Assembly (NCBI GenBank): GCA_922989275.2 | Contig: OV277862.1 | Location: 16,163,543 to 16,227,542, forward strand | Length of the DNA stretch: 64,000 bases | Source: Gari tellinella | Taxonomy: Eukaryota > Mollusca > Bivalvia > Cardiida > Psammobiidae | Direction of reading: 5' to 3' | Shown here: positions 1 through 11,883 of the stretch, piece by piece | Position numbering within the stretch: position 1 is the stretch's first letter | Layout of the letters: each line of letters opens with the position of its first letter | Made by a program: the position numbers and the translations under genes | Notes under the pieces: generated by a model | What the model saw: the letters and a program-made list of their open reading frames with translations, nothing else | The model's database searches: none | What the model was told of the DNA's origin: nothing

Positions 1-2610
1 TCAACTTTCTAAAATTAATTGTAGGTTTATAATTATGGCCAAGACGTGTAATCAGCTGAATTGCAAACTACATGTCAGGATTATGCCCCTTGAAATTAGG
101 CAAAATTCATTTTTAGCCTTGTCCGTTCTCTAACTAAACAGTTTACATTCGACCTTGCTGGAAATGTTTATAGGTGTAAACTCTTCGCTAAATTCGATAA
201 CCAACTAAATAGTGTAATGCATGTCTGGATTTTGCCCCTAAATTAACCAAAATTGTCGGTTTGAATAGCCTTTATCGAATATTTATCCGACCTTGTACAA
301 ACTTATTCAAAACATTTATATGTGTATCATATTGGGCAAATTTGATTACTAGCTAAATTACTTAAAGCATGCCGTGATTATGTCCATTAAATTACACTTA
401 AGATCATTTTAGCCCTATCCTTAAAGTCCCATTGTGTTTTCATACCTTTTCTTAATGCCTGAAATACAATAACGGTTAATAATAATGTTTGAACATTCTT
501 ATGGACCAAACTGATCTATGAAATGATGAAGACGGACCTAAATCACCAAAAAGGGCGATTTAAAATCATAACAAACGGAAAATAGAACGTCTGACATAAA
601 CATTACCACACGGCTTAGTATCACGTGCTACAGCCGAAGTCAAATTCACAGGGTGAAACCGTATCTACCTCCGCCCGTCCATCCATCAGTCAGTTAGACC
701 CTACACTTTTTGTCCGCTCTCTAACTCAACTATTTTTTATCCGATCTTCCACAAACTTGCTGAAAATGTTCATTGATATAAAATCAAGGTTTAGTTTAAT
801 TACTACTAAAATCGCATAATGTATTTTTGAGTTATTGCCTGTTAATTAATAAAAAATGACTGTTTCACTCTAAAACAAAAAGCTTTTATCAGATATTCAC
901 CAAACATGCTGAAAATATTTATTCATATAAAATTTAGGTCTAGTTTGATTATTACTAAAATTGCATGTGGCATATCTGAGTTTTTGCCCTTTATGTTTTA
1001 AAAAATGACTGTTTTCAGCAAGTTTTGCTCTCTAACACAAATACGTTTTATTGGATCTTCACCAAAATTGCTGAAAATGTTTATTGATATAAATCAAGGT
1101 TTAGTTTGATTACTATTAAAATCGCATACGGTATATCTGAGTAATTGCCTGTTTATTAATAAAAAATGACTGTTTCAGTCATTTTTGCACTTTAACACAT
1201 ACAGTTTTTATCCGATATTCACTAAACTTACTGAAAATGTTTAATTATATAAAATTAAGGTCTAGTTTGATTATTACAAAAATCGCATGTGGCATATCTG
1301 ACTTCTTGCCCTGTATGTATTAAAAATGACTGTTTTCAGCAAGGTTTGCTCTCTAACACAAATACGTTTTATTGAATCTCCACCAAACTTGCTGAACGTT
1401 TTCATTAATATAAAATCAAGGTTAAGTTTGAATCCTACTAAAATCGCATAAGGCATGTCGGAGTACTAGCCTGTTAATTATTAAAAAATGTCTGTTTCAG
1501 CCTTGTTTGCTTTCTAACACAAAGAGTTTTGATCGGATATTCACCAAACTTGCTGATAATTTTTATTTATATAAAATCTAGGTCTAGTGTGATTAATACT
1601 AAAATCCCATAAGGATCATCAGAGTTATTGCCCTTTATGTATTAAAAAGAACTCTTTCACCATTTTTTGCTCTCTAACACAAATACTTTTTTTTTATTCA
1701 TTTTCACCAAACTCGCTGAAAATGTTTATTTATATAAAATCAAGGTTTGGTAACAATACTACTAAAATCACAAAAGGCATGTCTGAGTTTTTTCCCCTTT
1801 AAGTATTAAAAATGAATGTTTCAGCATTTTTTGCTTTCTAACACATACAATTTTTTATCAGATATTCACCAAACTTGTTGAAAATGTTTATTAATATTAA
1901 ATCTAGGTCAATCATCTTAACTACCAAAATCACACAAGGCATGTTGGAGTTAGTGCCCATGAATGACTAAAAATTGACTACTTCAGGCTTGTCAGCTTTC
2001 TGACTCAACAGTTTTAATTGGATCTTCACCAAATTTGCTGAAAATAATATTTGTATAAAATCTTGATCCAGTTCTATAAATACCTAAATCGCCGAAGGCA
2101 TGTTGGAGTTATGGTTCTTTAATTTTTAAAATGTTGCTATTATATCCTTATTTTTGCCCTGTCCACTCTGTAAAAGAACCAGTTTTTATTCTATTTTTAG
2201 CCAAATATTTGGTCAATGGTTGCATGTGCTTCATCTTGGTCGTGTTGGTAATACGTACAGTAATAAATGACTACTCCATACCTCCTTTACCTCTTGAAGG
2301 ATTTTCAGTCAACTGTATTCTATTTTTTTCTTGACCTATATTTAATACCAATACACAATGCCAGCAAGTTTGGTGAAGATCCAATAAAAAGTGTTTGTGT
2401 TAGAGAGCAGAAAAGGCCGAAACAGTCGTTTTTTTCATTACTCAAGGGCAATATCTCAGACATGCATCATGCGACTTTGCTAGTTATCAAACTTGACCTA
2501 GATTCTATACCAATAAACATTTATAGCAAGTTTGGTGAAGATCCAAAAATAAGTGGTTGAGTTAGAGAGCGGACAAGGCTGAAACAGTCATTTTCAGCAA
2601 GGTTGTTGCT
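1..2610. repeat. Diverged tandem array of ~160 bp units with an orientation switch
   Basis: A sentence-like unit recurs: 'ATTCACCAAACTTGCTGAAA', then AT-rich DNA, 'ACTAAAATCGCAT', a TGAGTTATTGCCC box, 'TGACTGTTTCAG' and 'GCTCTCTAACACA'. The CACCAAACTTGCTG box appears near 739, 890, 1052, 1212, 1375, 1532, 1697, 1860, 2022 and 2191, so spacing is mostly 157-169 bp. Weaker copies near 150 and 300 extend it leftwards. At about 2356 and 2525 the same box is in reverse complement (CAGCAAGTTTGGTGAAGATC), again about 167 bp apart. Short open frames here are not coding. Bivalves have a known old 160 bp satellite (BIV160); identity with it is a guess. Confidence 0.85.
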
Positions 2611-2689
2611 GAATATCCTCGGTGCTTTTTTTTTTATACGGTCACCCACAGTGATTCATATTTACAAGTTGTGACTGAAAACTCATTGG

Positions 2690-2899
2690 TTAACCCTGTG
2701 CCTGCTGTTCGCAACCTTACGGAGTTTACAAACTATTTGAATCTAGAACAAACGCCGCGTAACGCGACGTCTTATCTGGATCAAAACTGTTTGACACTCG
2801 TCAAGTAAGGTTTGTTTAATCAAAACTATGCATAAATCTAAATAAACAAAGTTTGCGGCAATTTCAAAGCAGACGTCTGTGCAGCAGAATAAGGGTTAA
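2690..2899. mobile_element. Degraded TTAA-1 MITE
   Basis: Bounded by TTAACCC at the left and GGGTTAA at the right. The internal alpha hairpin is eroded but its centre (GCCGCGTAACGCG) and right arm (GGATCAAAACTGTTTG) are clear. It directly follows the tandem array. Confidence 0.7.
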
Positions 2900-2910
2900 C
2901 AGCTTCATTT

Positions 2911-3108
2911 CAGTGCTCCAGATAAGTGGGAGTAAACTGAACAAATCCAACATTTTCTCACTCATTTCATCACCGAATGCTATTGTGTTACTTCTCATTA
3001 GAATTGTCTCTTCGAGACGATTCTAATGAGTAGTGACACCATTGGTTTTAAAGCAGAAATAAAGATTTTAGTTTTCGAAATAGGCTACTCCTCTTATCTG
3101 GAGCCCTG
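2911..3108. mobile_element. SIX-2 MITE with delta hairpin
   Basis: Inverted ends read CAGTGCTCCAGATAAG and CTTATCTGGAGCCCTG. A central palindrome pairs CATTAGAATTGTCTC with GAGACGATTCTAATGAG. Further copies lie at 59806-59998 and 60597-61036, with a half copy at 23949-24012. Confidence 0.85.
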
Positions 3109-3153
3109 TATTTACAGAGTTGTCTTTCTTTCCGTTCACAAGGTCAACTTTAA

Positions 3154-3322
3154 TATAGGAATAAACAACATATTTTTGACGTTCATGACGGTATGACTAC
3201 ATTAGCTTCGCAGGGGGGTAAATTCCGTAAACGCCCGAAGGGCGTTTTCGATAAATTTACCCCCCGAAGCTAATGTAGTCATACCGTCATGAGCGGCAAA
3301 GAGATGTTGTTTATTCCTTATA
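3154..3322. mobile_element. Large hairpin element with short inverted ends
   Basis: Outer inverted ends are TATAGGAATAAACAACAT and its complement. Inside, 3183-3210 pairs with 3265-3292 without a mismatch (ATGACGGTATGACTACATTA arm), closing on a GCCCGAAGGGC tip. It is the only copy in the window. Confidence 0.75.
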
Positions 3323-4559
3323 TTTATATTTATATTTTCTGTCTTGTCAATTTAATGTGTTTATTGGCCAGATTTGTTTTTCTGTATAAGAATTTATCAT
3401 ATACCGGTCAAAGAGGTTTGATAGATGTAATGTCGATGTAATAGCCATTCCAGTTTCTAAATATAGTGAGAAAGTAGTCCCAACTACATGTACTGTAACT
3501 GTATTAAAAATTCAGGATTTTTTCCAGTAAACTTTCTCTCTGTGAATGGAAATGACTTACAAGGCAAACAAATAACAGTGCAACTTGAATATCTATTGCC
3601 AAAGCACATTCTAAAATTACAGGTCGCGGTTGTTTTCTTAACCCATTTACACACATAGCAACGCGATGGCAACGACCTATGGGTCTGTATCACTCCGCTA
3701 GTGTCATATTACCGTCGACCAATGGGAGCTTAGTGTTAAGTGCCCGATGTAGTCTATTTGAAGAAGTCCACGGATAGCACGGGGGAAATCCGAACTGGTT
3801 AAATCCAGATTCGAAGTGTAGGTTCATCGGCATATGACTGCATATTTTTTAATAGGATTACATAAGGACTTTACAGGTTGAATGTAAATATTGGATATTA
3901 AATCCATAAATTAAAAAAAAAGTAAAAAGCGAAATTCTTAGATAAAGCCGCTTTTTGTGAAAGAATCACGTCCAATGTAGTTCTAATGTGATCCCAAACA
4001 ACCGTTTTATGTAGGTTTCCCCAAAACACAATTCGGCTTTAAATTCTTATTTCTTTTCAGATATTTTCGGTGATTGTTGGAAAGGTTCCCAGTGCGATGG
4101 TGCCATTAACATGTTTTTCATCCACTCTATCCCAGTGTGTTGTCCTGCTTGGGATCGATCTCCTTATTTTGTGACCTCTAATATTTGCACCTGTCTGTTT
4201 ACAGTCACTGTCCCTTAACCAGGACACTTAGCCGTAGAAAAAACTGATTTCTACATATCAAGGAATCTCCATGAAGTTAAAAAGTAAAAATCATCCTAAG
4301 TTGTTATGAGAAGTTTAAGTAGTTTTCAAAATATTAACATTCATGTATTGACATATTGAATATTTTCGAAAAGGATTTTGAAAATAAAGGTTTTATAGAC
4401 ATATATAGTAAATTGAAAACTAGCGTACTAGACGTGCCATGGAATATTTAGATGTTGAAAATAGTATATAATTTTGACATTGATAAGGGTTGTTTCATAT
4501 TCTGAACTTTAAAATGCGTTATACCTGGGGACGCAGGTATTTGATCCATCATTTTTTAA
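3323..4559. other. Intergenic DNA without recognised gene
   Basis: AT-rich sequence with stop codons in all frames and no motif I recognise. Open frames up to about 69 codons near 3484-3693 show no domain or coding bias. Confidence 0.5.
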
Positions 4560-4768
4560 TTAACCCATTTGTGCCCACGATCCCTTATATGGGATATAGG
4601 CAAACAGCGTAGACTCTGATCAGACGCCGCATAATGCAATGTTTGCTGATAGTAATTTCAATATAAAACGAAACGAAAATTAAAATTTAGACCAGGCACC
4701 CTTTAGATAAAAAATGGGTTAATCCAATATATAAGAATGGAAGAATCCAATGGGTGCAAAAGGGTTAA
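4560..4768. mobile_element. TTAA-4 MITE, hairpin partly lost
   Basis: TTAACCCATTTGTGCCC at the left and GGGTGCAAAAGGGTTAA at the right. The left arm of module alpha (AAACAGCGTAGACTCTGATC) is present but the right arm is mostly gone. The body (AATTTCAATATAAAACGAAA) matches 8785-9009. Confidence 0.75.
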
Positions 4769-5464
4769 TAATTTTTATTTTTTTATTTTTTGGGACAATA
4801 CTATAGATAAAGAGAAAAGGTAAACAACGGGAATTGTACAAGCAGTCTAAACTGTCAACTTGAACTACTGCTAAAATCGACTATATCACCAATAGTTTCT
4901 TGTGGTGACCCCGGGAAATGATTGTATTATCAATATTTACTGTTTATTTTTATCAAATTCCGTCAACTGACTCCAAAATACGTAAATGTATAACAAAAAT
5001 GTGCATAAAATTTGGCCATGTCGATTCTGACGTCAACAAGAAATTGCGTAAATTTAGGGGTGATCTAGTCGGTTTTCATTGATTACCCCTACATTCACTA
5101 GGTCAAATGAGAGAATGTGGATTCAACTATTGTCTTAATCATGGCGATTATATCAGGTGAGCGACCCAGGGCCTCTTGTTTTCACTTTTAAACGCTAGGT
5201 CGATCTCTACACCGAGCAATCACTGACTAAATATGGTCATGGCAAGAAACATTTAAGTCATAAAGTAAATCTTTAATTTTATATTTGTTTAAATAATGGT
5301 AGGTTGCTAATTAAAAATCATAAGAAAGTAAGTGTAGCCCTTTTTATATAGAATAGTCAACGGGATAAAAAAAAGTAATTCACAGGTAGATAAAGGGAAA
5401 GAACTCCGCGTGGTTTACGTATCATTTCTCACACGGATATTGTAATGGACTTGTTCTATATCTT
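4769..5464. other. Intergenic DNA; possible SINE or LINE 3' end near 5150-5180
   Basis: No open frame or domain seen. TATATCAGGTGAGCGACCCA followed by GGGCCTCTTG near 5152-5180 resembles a repeat tail I associate with bivalve genomes; this is recall, not a search result. Confidence 0.35.
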
Positions 5465-5651
5465 CAGGGCTGCCATTTCTCCGGATTTTCCCGAAATCTT
5501 CTGATTTTTATCCTAGCAGATGGTAGCATATAGCAGGCTGAAAGTAAAGCAGAATGCGCCTTAAGGTGCATTCTGCTTTAAGTAATCACGCTAGAAAAAT
5601 AGAAAATTTGGAAATCTTAGGATTTTTCACGATCACGTTATGGCAGCCCTG
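5465..5651. mobile_element. SIX-1 MITE with beta hairpin, 6-bp target duplication
   Basis: Ends CAGGGCTGCCATTTCTCCGG and ATGGCAGCCCTG. TATCTT flanks both sides. The internal hairpin (AGCAGGCTGAAAGTAAAGCA arm) is module beta, with its right arm shortened. Confidence 0.85.
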
Positions 5652-7000
5652 TATCTTTGTAAAATTACACTTTGGTCCCATAGAATTTTGGTTACAACTA
5701 AAAATTGCTTGTACATGTATAAGTCTAGCACAGGTACACGTTAAGCTTAAACATGTCTTCTACCAATACGGCTCGTAATTTATTTCAGGCAATAATTATT
5801 ATATATAGCAGATGTAGTATACAGTGTCTTAGTAAATTGTTAGTTAATTGCCGAGTTCATTTTACAGAATTTGAGGCTCACGCAAAACTGAGCCAATTAT
5901 GATGTATCTTGAAGTCAGTCTCAAACTAAGTTGTGTTTGCACTACACTGGTTATCAGCAAGAACGAACTAATGTTTAAATGATTTATTATAAACCTATCG
6001 ATGATTTATAGAGATTTCTGTTAGATATAAATTTCATATGCGTCACAGTTGATAGCATCACTAGTGATGATATCACTTTTGCAGTGACGATATCATTTTT
6101 GTGACAAAATCTTTTGTGACGTCGCGCGTAAACAATTACTTGTGTGTTTTTTCTCTTTAAGGTGGTTCGCGGGTCAGCTTATTCTGTGTCAGAATTCTTT
6201 GAAACCTTGATTAAATTGAAATTTACCATATGGAGAGTGAAAAATCGTAAAAATAAAAAAAAGTTACAGTGCCTTTTTTTCTGACAGGACCTTTTGTCGA
6301 GAAAAGCTCCTTTTTTAATAAACAGGAATATTTTCTTTATAGAATGATATAACTCAATAATTTCTGTACATTCAAGTAAACTGTACATAGACTATAAGAT
6401 ATTGGGCAAACAAAAGTATTTCATGACATATTTTCTGGAAATATCAATATTTTAAAAAAGTCAAATTCTGAAAATCTCAAATTACAAAAAATCTAGCTGT
6501 TTAACATACACTAATTTTACTCTTATTAGATAGATATAACTTAATTCTACTTGTCACAAAAAAAGTATCAAAATCTACAGTAGAATTTACATTTTATACA
6601 TGATTTCTTGAAATTCTGACAAAATGTTAACACAAAAAGAGTAACCTCCCTTGAGTTCAACTTTAAAACGCCGTCAGCTCTAAATAATACCATAAGTCAA
6701 ACCTGTAATAAGGGACCATTGAATACGGTAGCCTGTAGATCTTTAAAGGCAAGTGACTGCTTAATGCATAACAAAAGTAATGCATAAAAGCTCCTTTAGG
6801 ATCTATCTTTTAGCATTACTTTTGTCCTGTGTTAAGCTGCCATCTGTTATATAGGCTATAAATCCTCACAAATTTAGCTGTCACTTGACTATACTTGCAT
6901 CTGATATAATTCATTATTACTAGACTAAACAAACCCTGTCCTTTGATCACTGCGTTATGAATTGACTAGTCACTAAAATCGGACAATTTGTTAAAAAAAT
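5652..7000. other. Intergenic DNA with a degraded hairpin near 6745-6840
   Basis: No gene recognised. At 6745-6840 a degraded hairpin of the type GCTTAATGCA...AGCATTACTTTTGTCC is visible, related to the AGAAAGCTCC-tipped hairpins at 31733 and 60207. Confidence 0.45.
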
Positions 7001-7002
7001 GT

Positions 7003-7077
7003 TTTGAAGCGAGTGGGAATCGAACCTAGAACCTTCGGATTGCAAGTCAATCACCGTATCAACTGCGCTAACAGAGA
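7003..7077 (-). pseudogene. tRNA-like sequence (SINE head or tRNA pseudogene)
   Basis: The minus strand carries an A-box-like TTAGCGCAGTTGATACGG and a B-box-like GGTTCGATTCCCA at tRNA spacing. The anticodon arm (around GACTTGCAATCC) does not form a normal stem and 7-base loop, so a working tRNA is unlikely. Confidence 0.55.
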
Positions 7078-7249
7078 AGACACTGTAGCAGATCAAACTT
7101 TTCTTTATCTAAATTTTCTACTATAAGCACGTGCCGCAAAGAGCAGGTGAAAGTCATCAGCATTTCCGGAACTCGAGATGCGGGCCGCCCGCTGTCGAAC
7201 CACCTTAAAAACATCTTTAAAATGTATATAATAAATAAAATAATCAATT

Positions 7250-7380
7250 CCTTTGGATGAATATGAAAAAGATATCACTCGAATGGGATGTCGTCTGGTT
7301 AAAAAACTCGTCATGCGGACTCGTTTTTTAACCAGATAACAACCCATTCTCGTGATATATTTTTCATATCCATCCAAAGG
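7250..7380. mobile_element. 131-bp near-perfect hairpin element
   Basis: CCTTTGGATGAATATGAAAA pairs with TTTTCATATCCATCCAAAGG, and pairing continues through GTTAAAAAACTCGTC to an ATGCG loop. Nothing separates the two arms, so it may be a fold-back MITE. Confidence 0.7.
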
Positions 7381-7459
7381 TATTGGTTATCCTTTACACA
7401 ATCACACCATTTTTGTTAATATTGCATCACAATTCTGGTTATCTCGGTATATTTGACAT

Positions 7460-7614
7460 CCCTGGGTCCAAGGTTATTAATCTTTTCAGTTGAGTCTAAA
7501 GTCGTTCTCAAGCATTTGATTGGTCAGATTTGAGCCCAGGCTCAAATCTGACCAATCAAATGCATGAGAATTCACCCAGACTCAGCTCAAACGCTTTATA
7601 ACCTTGGACCCTGG
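7460..7614. mobile_element. Hairpin MITE with CCCTGGGTCCAAGG ends
   Basis: Left CCCTGGGTCCAAGGTTAT and right ATAACCTTGGACCCTGG are inverted. A central palindrome joins CATTTGATTGGTCAGATTTG with its complement around GAGCCCAGGCTC. Confidence 0.75.
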
Positions 7615-7838
7615 CATCTTTGGCGGGCTAAGTCGAAGAACAGAGAACACATTGTACGAGAAAACCTTTGTTGTTTGTATACATATTTCTATCCATGGCT
7701 AGACATGGGTAGCGTAACAGCTTGATTTAAAATATAATACTTAGATAGTGTAGAATGAAGACATCAATAAAAGGAGAATGAGTGTAAAACGGACTACAGC
7801 AAAAAAATAAACCGAGGAAGCTAAATGGGCAATGACGA

Positions 7839-8257
7839 ATATTGGATGCAGTGGTTTTAAGACTTACGAGTGAGTGAGTGAGTGAGTGAAAGAGAGCGAG
7901 AGAGATAGAGAGAGGAAGAGAGAGAGATAGATAAAGACAGAGAGAGAGAGAGAGAAGGGGAGAAAGAGAGAGAGACAGAGCGATAGAGAGAAAGAGAGAG
8001 CGAGTGAAAGAGAGAGAGTTCTTAAGTTTTAATACATGTATTGTAGAGTATGTAGTCTCAAAATTGGATGCAGTGGTTTTAAGACTTACGAGTGAGTGAA
8101 AGAGAGACAGAGAGACAGATAGAGAGAGACAGAGAGAGAGAAGGGAGAAAGAGAGAAACATCGATAGAGAGAAAGAAAGAGAGAGAGAGAGAGAAAGAGA
8201 GAGTGAGAGAGAGAGCTATAAAGTCTTAATACATGTATTGTACAGTATGTAGTCTCA
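7839..8257. repeat. Two tandem copies of a ~200 bp unit containing GA-rich microsatellite
   Basis: ATTGGATGCAGTGGTTTTAA followed by GAGTGAGTGA and a long GA-rich purine tract appears at about 7841 and again at about 8060. Both units end in ATGTATTGTA and GTATGTAGTCTCAA. Apparent open frames across it only reflect the simple sequence. Confidence 0.85.
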
Positions 8258-8276
8258 ATTTGTTTTGTTTCACCCA

Positions 8277-8523
8277 TTAACTCCTCGAGATGCGTATTTG
8301 TATGTAATTTATCAGCAATATATACTTGTGAACAGTTCACCTGCAAACAGCGTAGACCCTGATAAGAGGACATTCTACAGGAGACTACTGATCAGCGTCT
8401 GTTATTCTTTTCTTTTTCATTTTGCACTTTATTGCGAAAAAACACCTCTATATAGTCAAAATGGACTAGACTAAATTAGAACCTGGACTTGTACATCTTA
8501 AGTTTCGCTGGTGAATGAGTTAA
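8277..8523. mobile_element. TTAA-3 MITE
   Basis: TTAACTC at the left and GGTGAATGAGTTAA at the right. The hairpin arm CAAACAGCGTAGACCCTGAT is the alpha-prime type; the opposite arm is decayed. The subterminal CAAAATGGACTAGACTAAAT is typical of this family. Confidence 0.7.
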
Positions 8524-8784
8524 AATACAACGTGGTTTTAAGTATTATGGTTTAATGTTTAGGTTTCAAATCAAGGAAATTTGTTTCAAATTTGATGAGT
8601 TATCAATGTGTTTGAAATCTGCAATGGATCTCTTTCTGGATATGAAACACACAGTCCAACTTCGATAAATCTCACTTCATTGAAACTTACCCGTTATTCA
8701 AAGTTAATTAAAACGTGGCTTAGACACTTTGAAATACATGTACGGATATTATCGACGTAAGCGAGATTGGTTTATCCGATCCCA

Positions 8785-9009
8785 TTAACCCATGTGCCTC
8801 GTTTCCTGTAAAAGTGACATAGGCAAACAGTGTAGACTCTGATCAGACACCGTATCATGCGGCGTCTGATCAGACTCTAAACCGTTTGCTTAGGAATTTC
8901 AATATAAAACAAAACGAAAATGAAAATTTAGACCAGATATCCTTGACATCAAAAATGGACTAATCCAGTTTATAAGCATGGAAGAATCCACTGGACATAA
9001 ATGGGTTAA
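8785..9009. mobile_element. TTAA-4 MITE with alpha hairpin
   Basis: TTAACCCATGTGCC and ATAAATGGGTTAA ends. The hairpin pairs AAACAGTGTAGACTCTGATC with GATCAGACTCTAAACCGTTT around CATGCGG. The body matches 4560-4768. Confidence 0.8.
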
Positions 9010-9086
9010 AGAAGTATGGTATAATTCGGCTGAATAAATGAGAGCCAGACTTTCAGCTTTTTTGTTTCATGTTCAGACAGAAAGAT

Positions 9087-9342
9087 TTAACCCATTATCT
9101 CATAGCTTGTTTCTAGTTTGGAAAACAGGTAACTACTTTAAGCAGGTTGAAAGTAAAGCAGAATGCGCCTAAAGGCTTCTGCTTTACTTTCAGGGTTGCT
9201 TTAAGCTACCCTCTACCAGAATATGGAAAATATTTGTTATAGTACATATTCATTACTGTATAAATTGGAACTACATGTATTTTCATCACAGTACGAATAA
9301 TTTAAATGCGTAAAAAGGCGTATTTATGGGGTAATGGGTTAA
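9087..9342. mobile_element. TTAA-2 MITE with beta hairpin
   Basis: TTAACCCATTATCTCATAGC to GGGGTAATGGGTTAA. The hairpin at about 9136-9215 has the GCAGGTTGAAAGTAAAGCAG arm and a shortened opposite arm. Confidence 0.85.
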
Positions 9343-9368
9343 CATGCACATCATCACTCCAAATTTAA

Positions 9369-9629
9369 TTAACTCAACCCTATAGTGACGAAAGTCATTT
9401 ACAAACAGTTTGTCTTTGAAAAATACACTTGTCTTATGTAAACAGTGAAGACCCGGATCAGAGGATACCTTGATCGGCCCTCTGACAGGGCCAGTACTGA
9501 TTATCATTTAGCATTATGTTAAAAAAAACGAAAAAAAAAACCCAACCCCAAAACAACAACAAACCCTTAAATAGTAAACAATGGGGATCGGAACTTTCCA
9601 TTTGAAGTTTAAAGGGGTGAATGAGTGAC
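9369..9629. mobile_element. TTAA-3 MITE, right TTAA mutated
   Basis: Begins TTAACTCAACCC. Contains AAACAGTGAAGACCCGGATC and subterminal AATGGGGATCGGAACTTTCC. The right end reads GGTGAATGAGTGAC where TTAA would be expected. Confidence 0.6.
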
Positions 9630-9772
9630 TGTTAGAATGCCTTGTAAAATACATGTTTTATGAGCAAATTTAGTAAACAAATGTTTACAGTAAAAAGTCT
9701 TGGATATTAAAGGGACAGAACACCAGGTAGTGCATTTGTAGCAATATATATATAGGGGAAATATGCAAACAA

Positions 9773-9977
9773 AGCCATAAGTTAATCTTGAAAAATCCTA
9801 AGATTTCCAAATTTTCTATTTTTTCAAGCGCGATTACTTTGAACAGGTTGAAAGTAAAGCAGAATTCTGCTTAAGGCACATTCTGCTATATAAATACTTT
9901 CAGCCTGCTCTAAGCTACCATCTGCTAGGATAAAAATTCGGAAAAAATCGGAAAAATCCGGAGAAATTGCAGTCCTG
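9773..9977. mobile_element. Degraded SIX-1 MITE
   Basis: GCCATAAGTT...GAAAAATCCTAAGATTTC at the left and GGAGAAATTGCAGTCCTGG at the right, around a decayed beta hairpin. Terminal bases are eroded. Confidence 0.65.
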
Positions 9978-10321
9978 GAATGATAGGTATAAAACACCCT
10001 AAAGAGACTCGAGTCTTGATACGAATGGTCGAAATAGTAGGGGTTTTTCTGCTTTGTACTAAAGGGACTAGTCGATATCACGTCCGCTTCCGTATGTGGC
10101 ATCAAACGCAATGTTGCGGACACGGCAGACAACAAACTCAAATCTGTACAGCTAATAACATTAGCAGAACAGTCCCACTGGGCGAATCTCTCAGAAAATC
10201 ATTGCATTTGCTTGCTAGAGCGTAAACCATATTTCAATAACCTCAAAACGCTGTCAAACCATAGAGGCTCATGGGATATACTAGGGCTGTGGGCATGTGT
10301 ACAGTAACACCGCCTTCAACG

Positions 10322-10560
10322 ATTTACTCCATAGATACGCCTTTTTACGCATTTAAATAATTCCTACACTGAAGAAAATAGTTCCATTGTGTACAGTAAT
10401 GAATGTGTAACATAAGAAAAAAATCATCTACCTAAGCAGATAATATCTTAAAGCAAGCTGAAAGTAAAGCAAAATTGCGCAATCTGTTTAACCTTTAATC
10501 TGCTTTTTAAGTGGTCACATGTGTTCAAAATTATAAACAGGGTATTGGGTAAAGGATTGA
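10322..10560. mobile_element. Degraded TTAA-2 MITE
   Basis: TACTCCATAGATACGCC start, CTGAAGAAAATAGTTCC body and AAGCAAGCTGAAAGTAAAGC arm match the family. Neither TTAA end is intact. Confidence 0.6.
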
Positions 10561-10655
10561 AGACCAACCAAAAAGGGGTCAATCTAAAGACTGGCTGCAT
10601 TTTAAAGCTCGGGAAAGGTAAAGCAGAAAGTTCCTTCTGTTAAGGAGCTTTCTGC

Positions 10656-10876
10656 TTAAGCCATTACCCCATAAAAACGCCTTTTTACGCCTTTCATTTA
10701 TTCCTCCACTGAAGAAATTAGTTAAGAAATATTTTCATTATTATAGCAGATGGAAGCTTAAAGCAGGCTGAAAGTAAAGCAGAATGCGCCTTAAGGCGCA
10801 TTCTGCTTTGCTTTTAATTGCTTTAAGTGGTCACCTATCTTCAATACTAGAAACAGTCCAGGGGGTAATGGGTTAA
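10656..10876. mobile_element. TTAA-2 MITE nested in a smaller hairpin
   Basis: TTAAGCCATTACCCC to GGGGGTAATGGGTTAA. The beta hairpin (GCCTTAAGGC tip) is nearly complete. To its left, 10613-10655 holds one half of an AGAAAG...CTTTCT hairpin that it appears to interrupt. Confidence 0.8.
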
Positions 10877-11078
10877 CTTATTCCAAGGTTTAACTCATTG
10901 TGCGCTACGTAATATTGTCGGCTGCAACAACCGTTGTCAGCTACTGTTCTAAAAATTAAAAGTTTCAAAAAAATATTTTTAAAGTCAAACATTTTCTTTC
11001 GAATCCAAACTGTTTGAAATGTTACTCGCGATCTGGCAGCCAGCGTGGAAATAGTTAAAAAGACATACATGTATAAAG

Positions 11079-11275
11079 CAGTCGAAACTCGATACTTCGA
11101 ATTCACTTAAATCGAATGTAACAGTAAATTTCATTAGATGAATTTCGATATTTCGATCTCGCTTAAGTCGAATATGCCCGTATTTCAAAGTTAAAACGTG
11201 GCTAAGCCACGTTTTAAATTTGAAATATGGGTATGTTCGAACTAACGCAAATTCGGAGTATCGAATTTCAACCGT
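11079..11275. mobile_element. TA-4 MITE with gamma hairpin
   Basis: Outer ends CAGTCGAAACTCGATACTTC and GAGTATCGAATTTCAACCG are inverted. The centre pairs TATTTCAAAGTTAAAACGTG with its complement (GTGGCTAAGCCAC tip). CTTAAGTCGAA motifs repeat near both ends. Confidence 0.75.
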
Positions 11276-11309
11276 ATGCTCACAGGGTTACAGTGCATAT
11301 GCATGGCTG

Positions 11310-11394
11310 TATACGGTGGAACTATTTTCTTCAATAAAGGAATAAATTAAATGCTTTAAATGCGTGTCATGGAGTAATAGAGTAATGGGTTAAG
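11310..11394. mobile_element. Half TTAA-2 MITE
   Basis: Only the side running GGAACTATTTTCTTCA to GAGTAATGGGTTAA remains; the hairpin and other end are absent. Confidence 0.6.
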
Positions 11395-11883
11395 TGAGCT
11401 GGATTTATCGGAGCTCGATTTTATTTGGTTATGCTTGTTACGATCAGTAATCAGTATTCCGTCAGGGTTCGAATCTTTTCGACTTAAGCCGGAATGGTCC
11501 GAATTGTGGAATCGGATGATTGACTCCGCCTACTATTGGCGTAATTTGAATATCATCTCAAAGTATGGTACCTCATGAGGACAACGATCTATCATATCCG
11601 ATGTCTTGACAGATTGTGATTGAAAGCATGTGTGTTAAAAGGATTAATTTAGACCACGTGATACTGCTCCATATAGTGTGGTGAAAGCAAGCATCCAGTA
11701 AACCAGAAATCGACATGAAACTCTGTGATTGGTTATTTGTGGTTTTATTTATCCAATACGATGATTGTATTGATTAAGAATTGCTATAACAAGCAGCGCT
11801 TGGTTTATATTTGTAACCAACAGTAAAACCTCTATTTTAGGATCGACATCTAATGTGAATTATTAGGTGTTTAGGACAGATGA

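Noticed and set aside
7003..7077. Functional tRNA gene
   Set aside because: The acceptor and anticodon stems do not pair properly; only the A and B boxes are tRNA-like.
7727..8161. 144-codon serine/leucine-rich minus-strand frame
   Set aside because: Translation of a GA-rich microsatellite; low-complexity repeats only.
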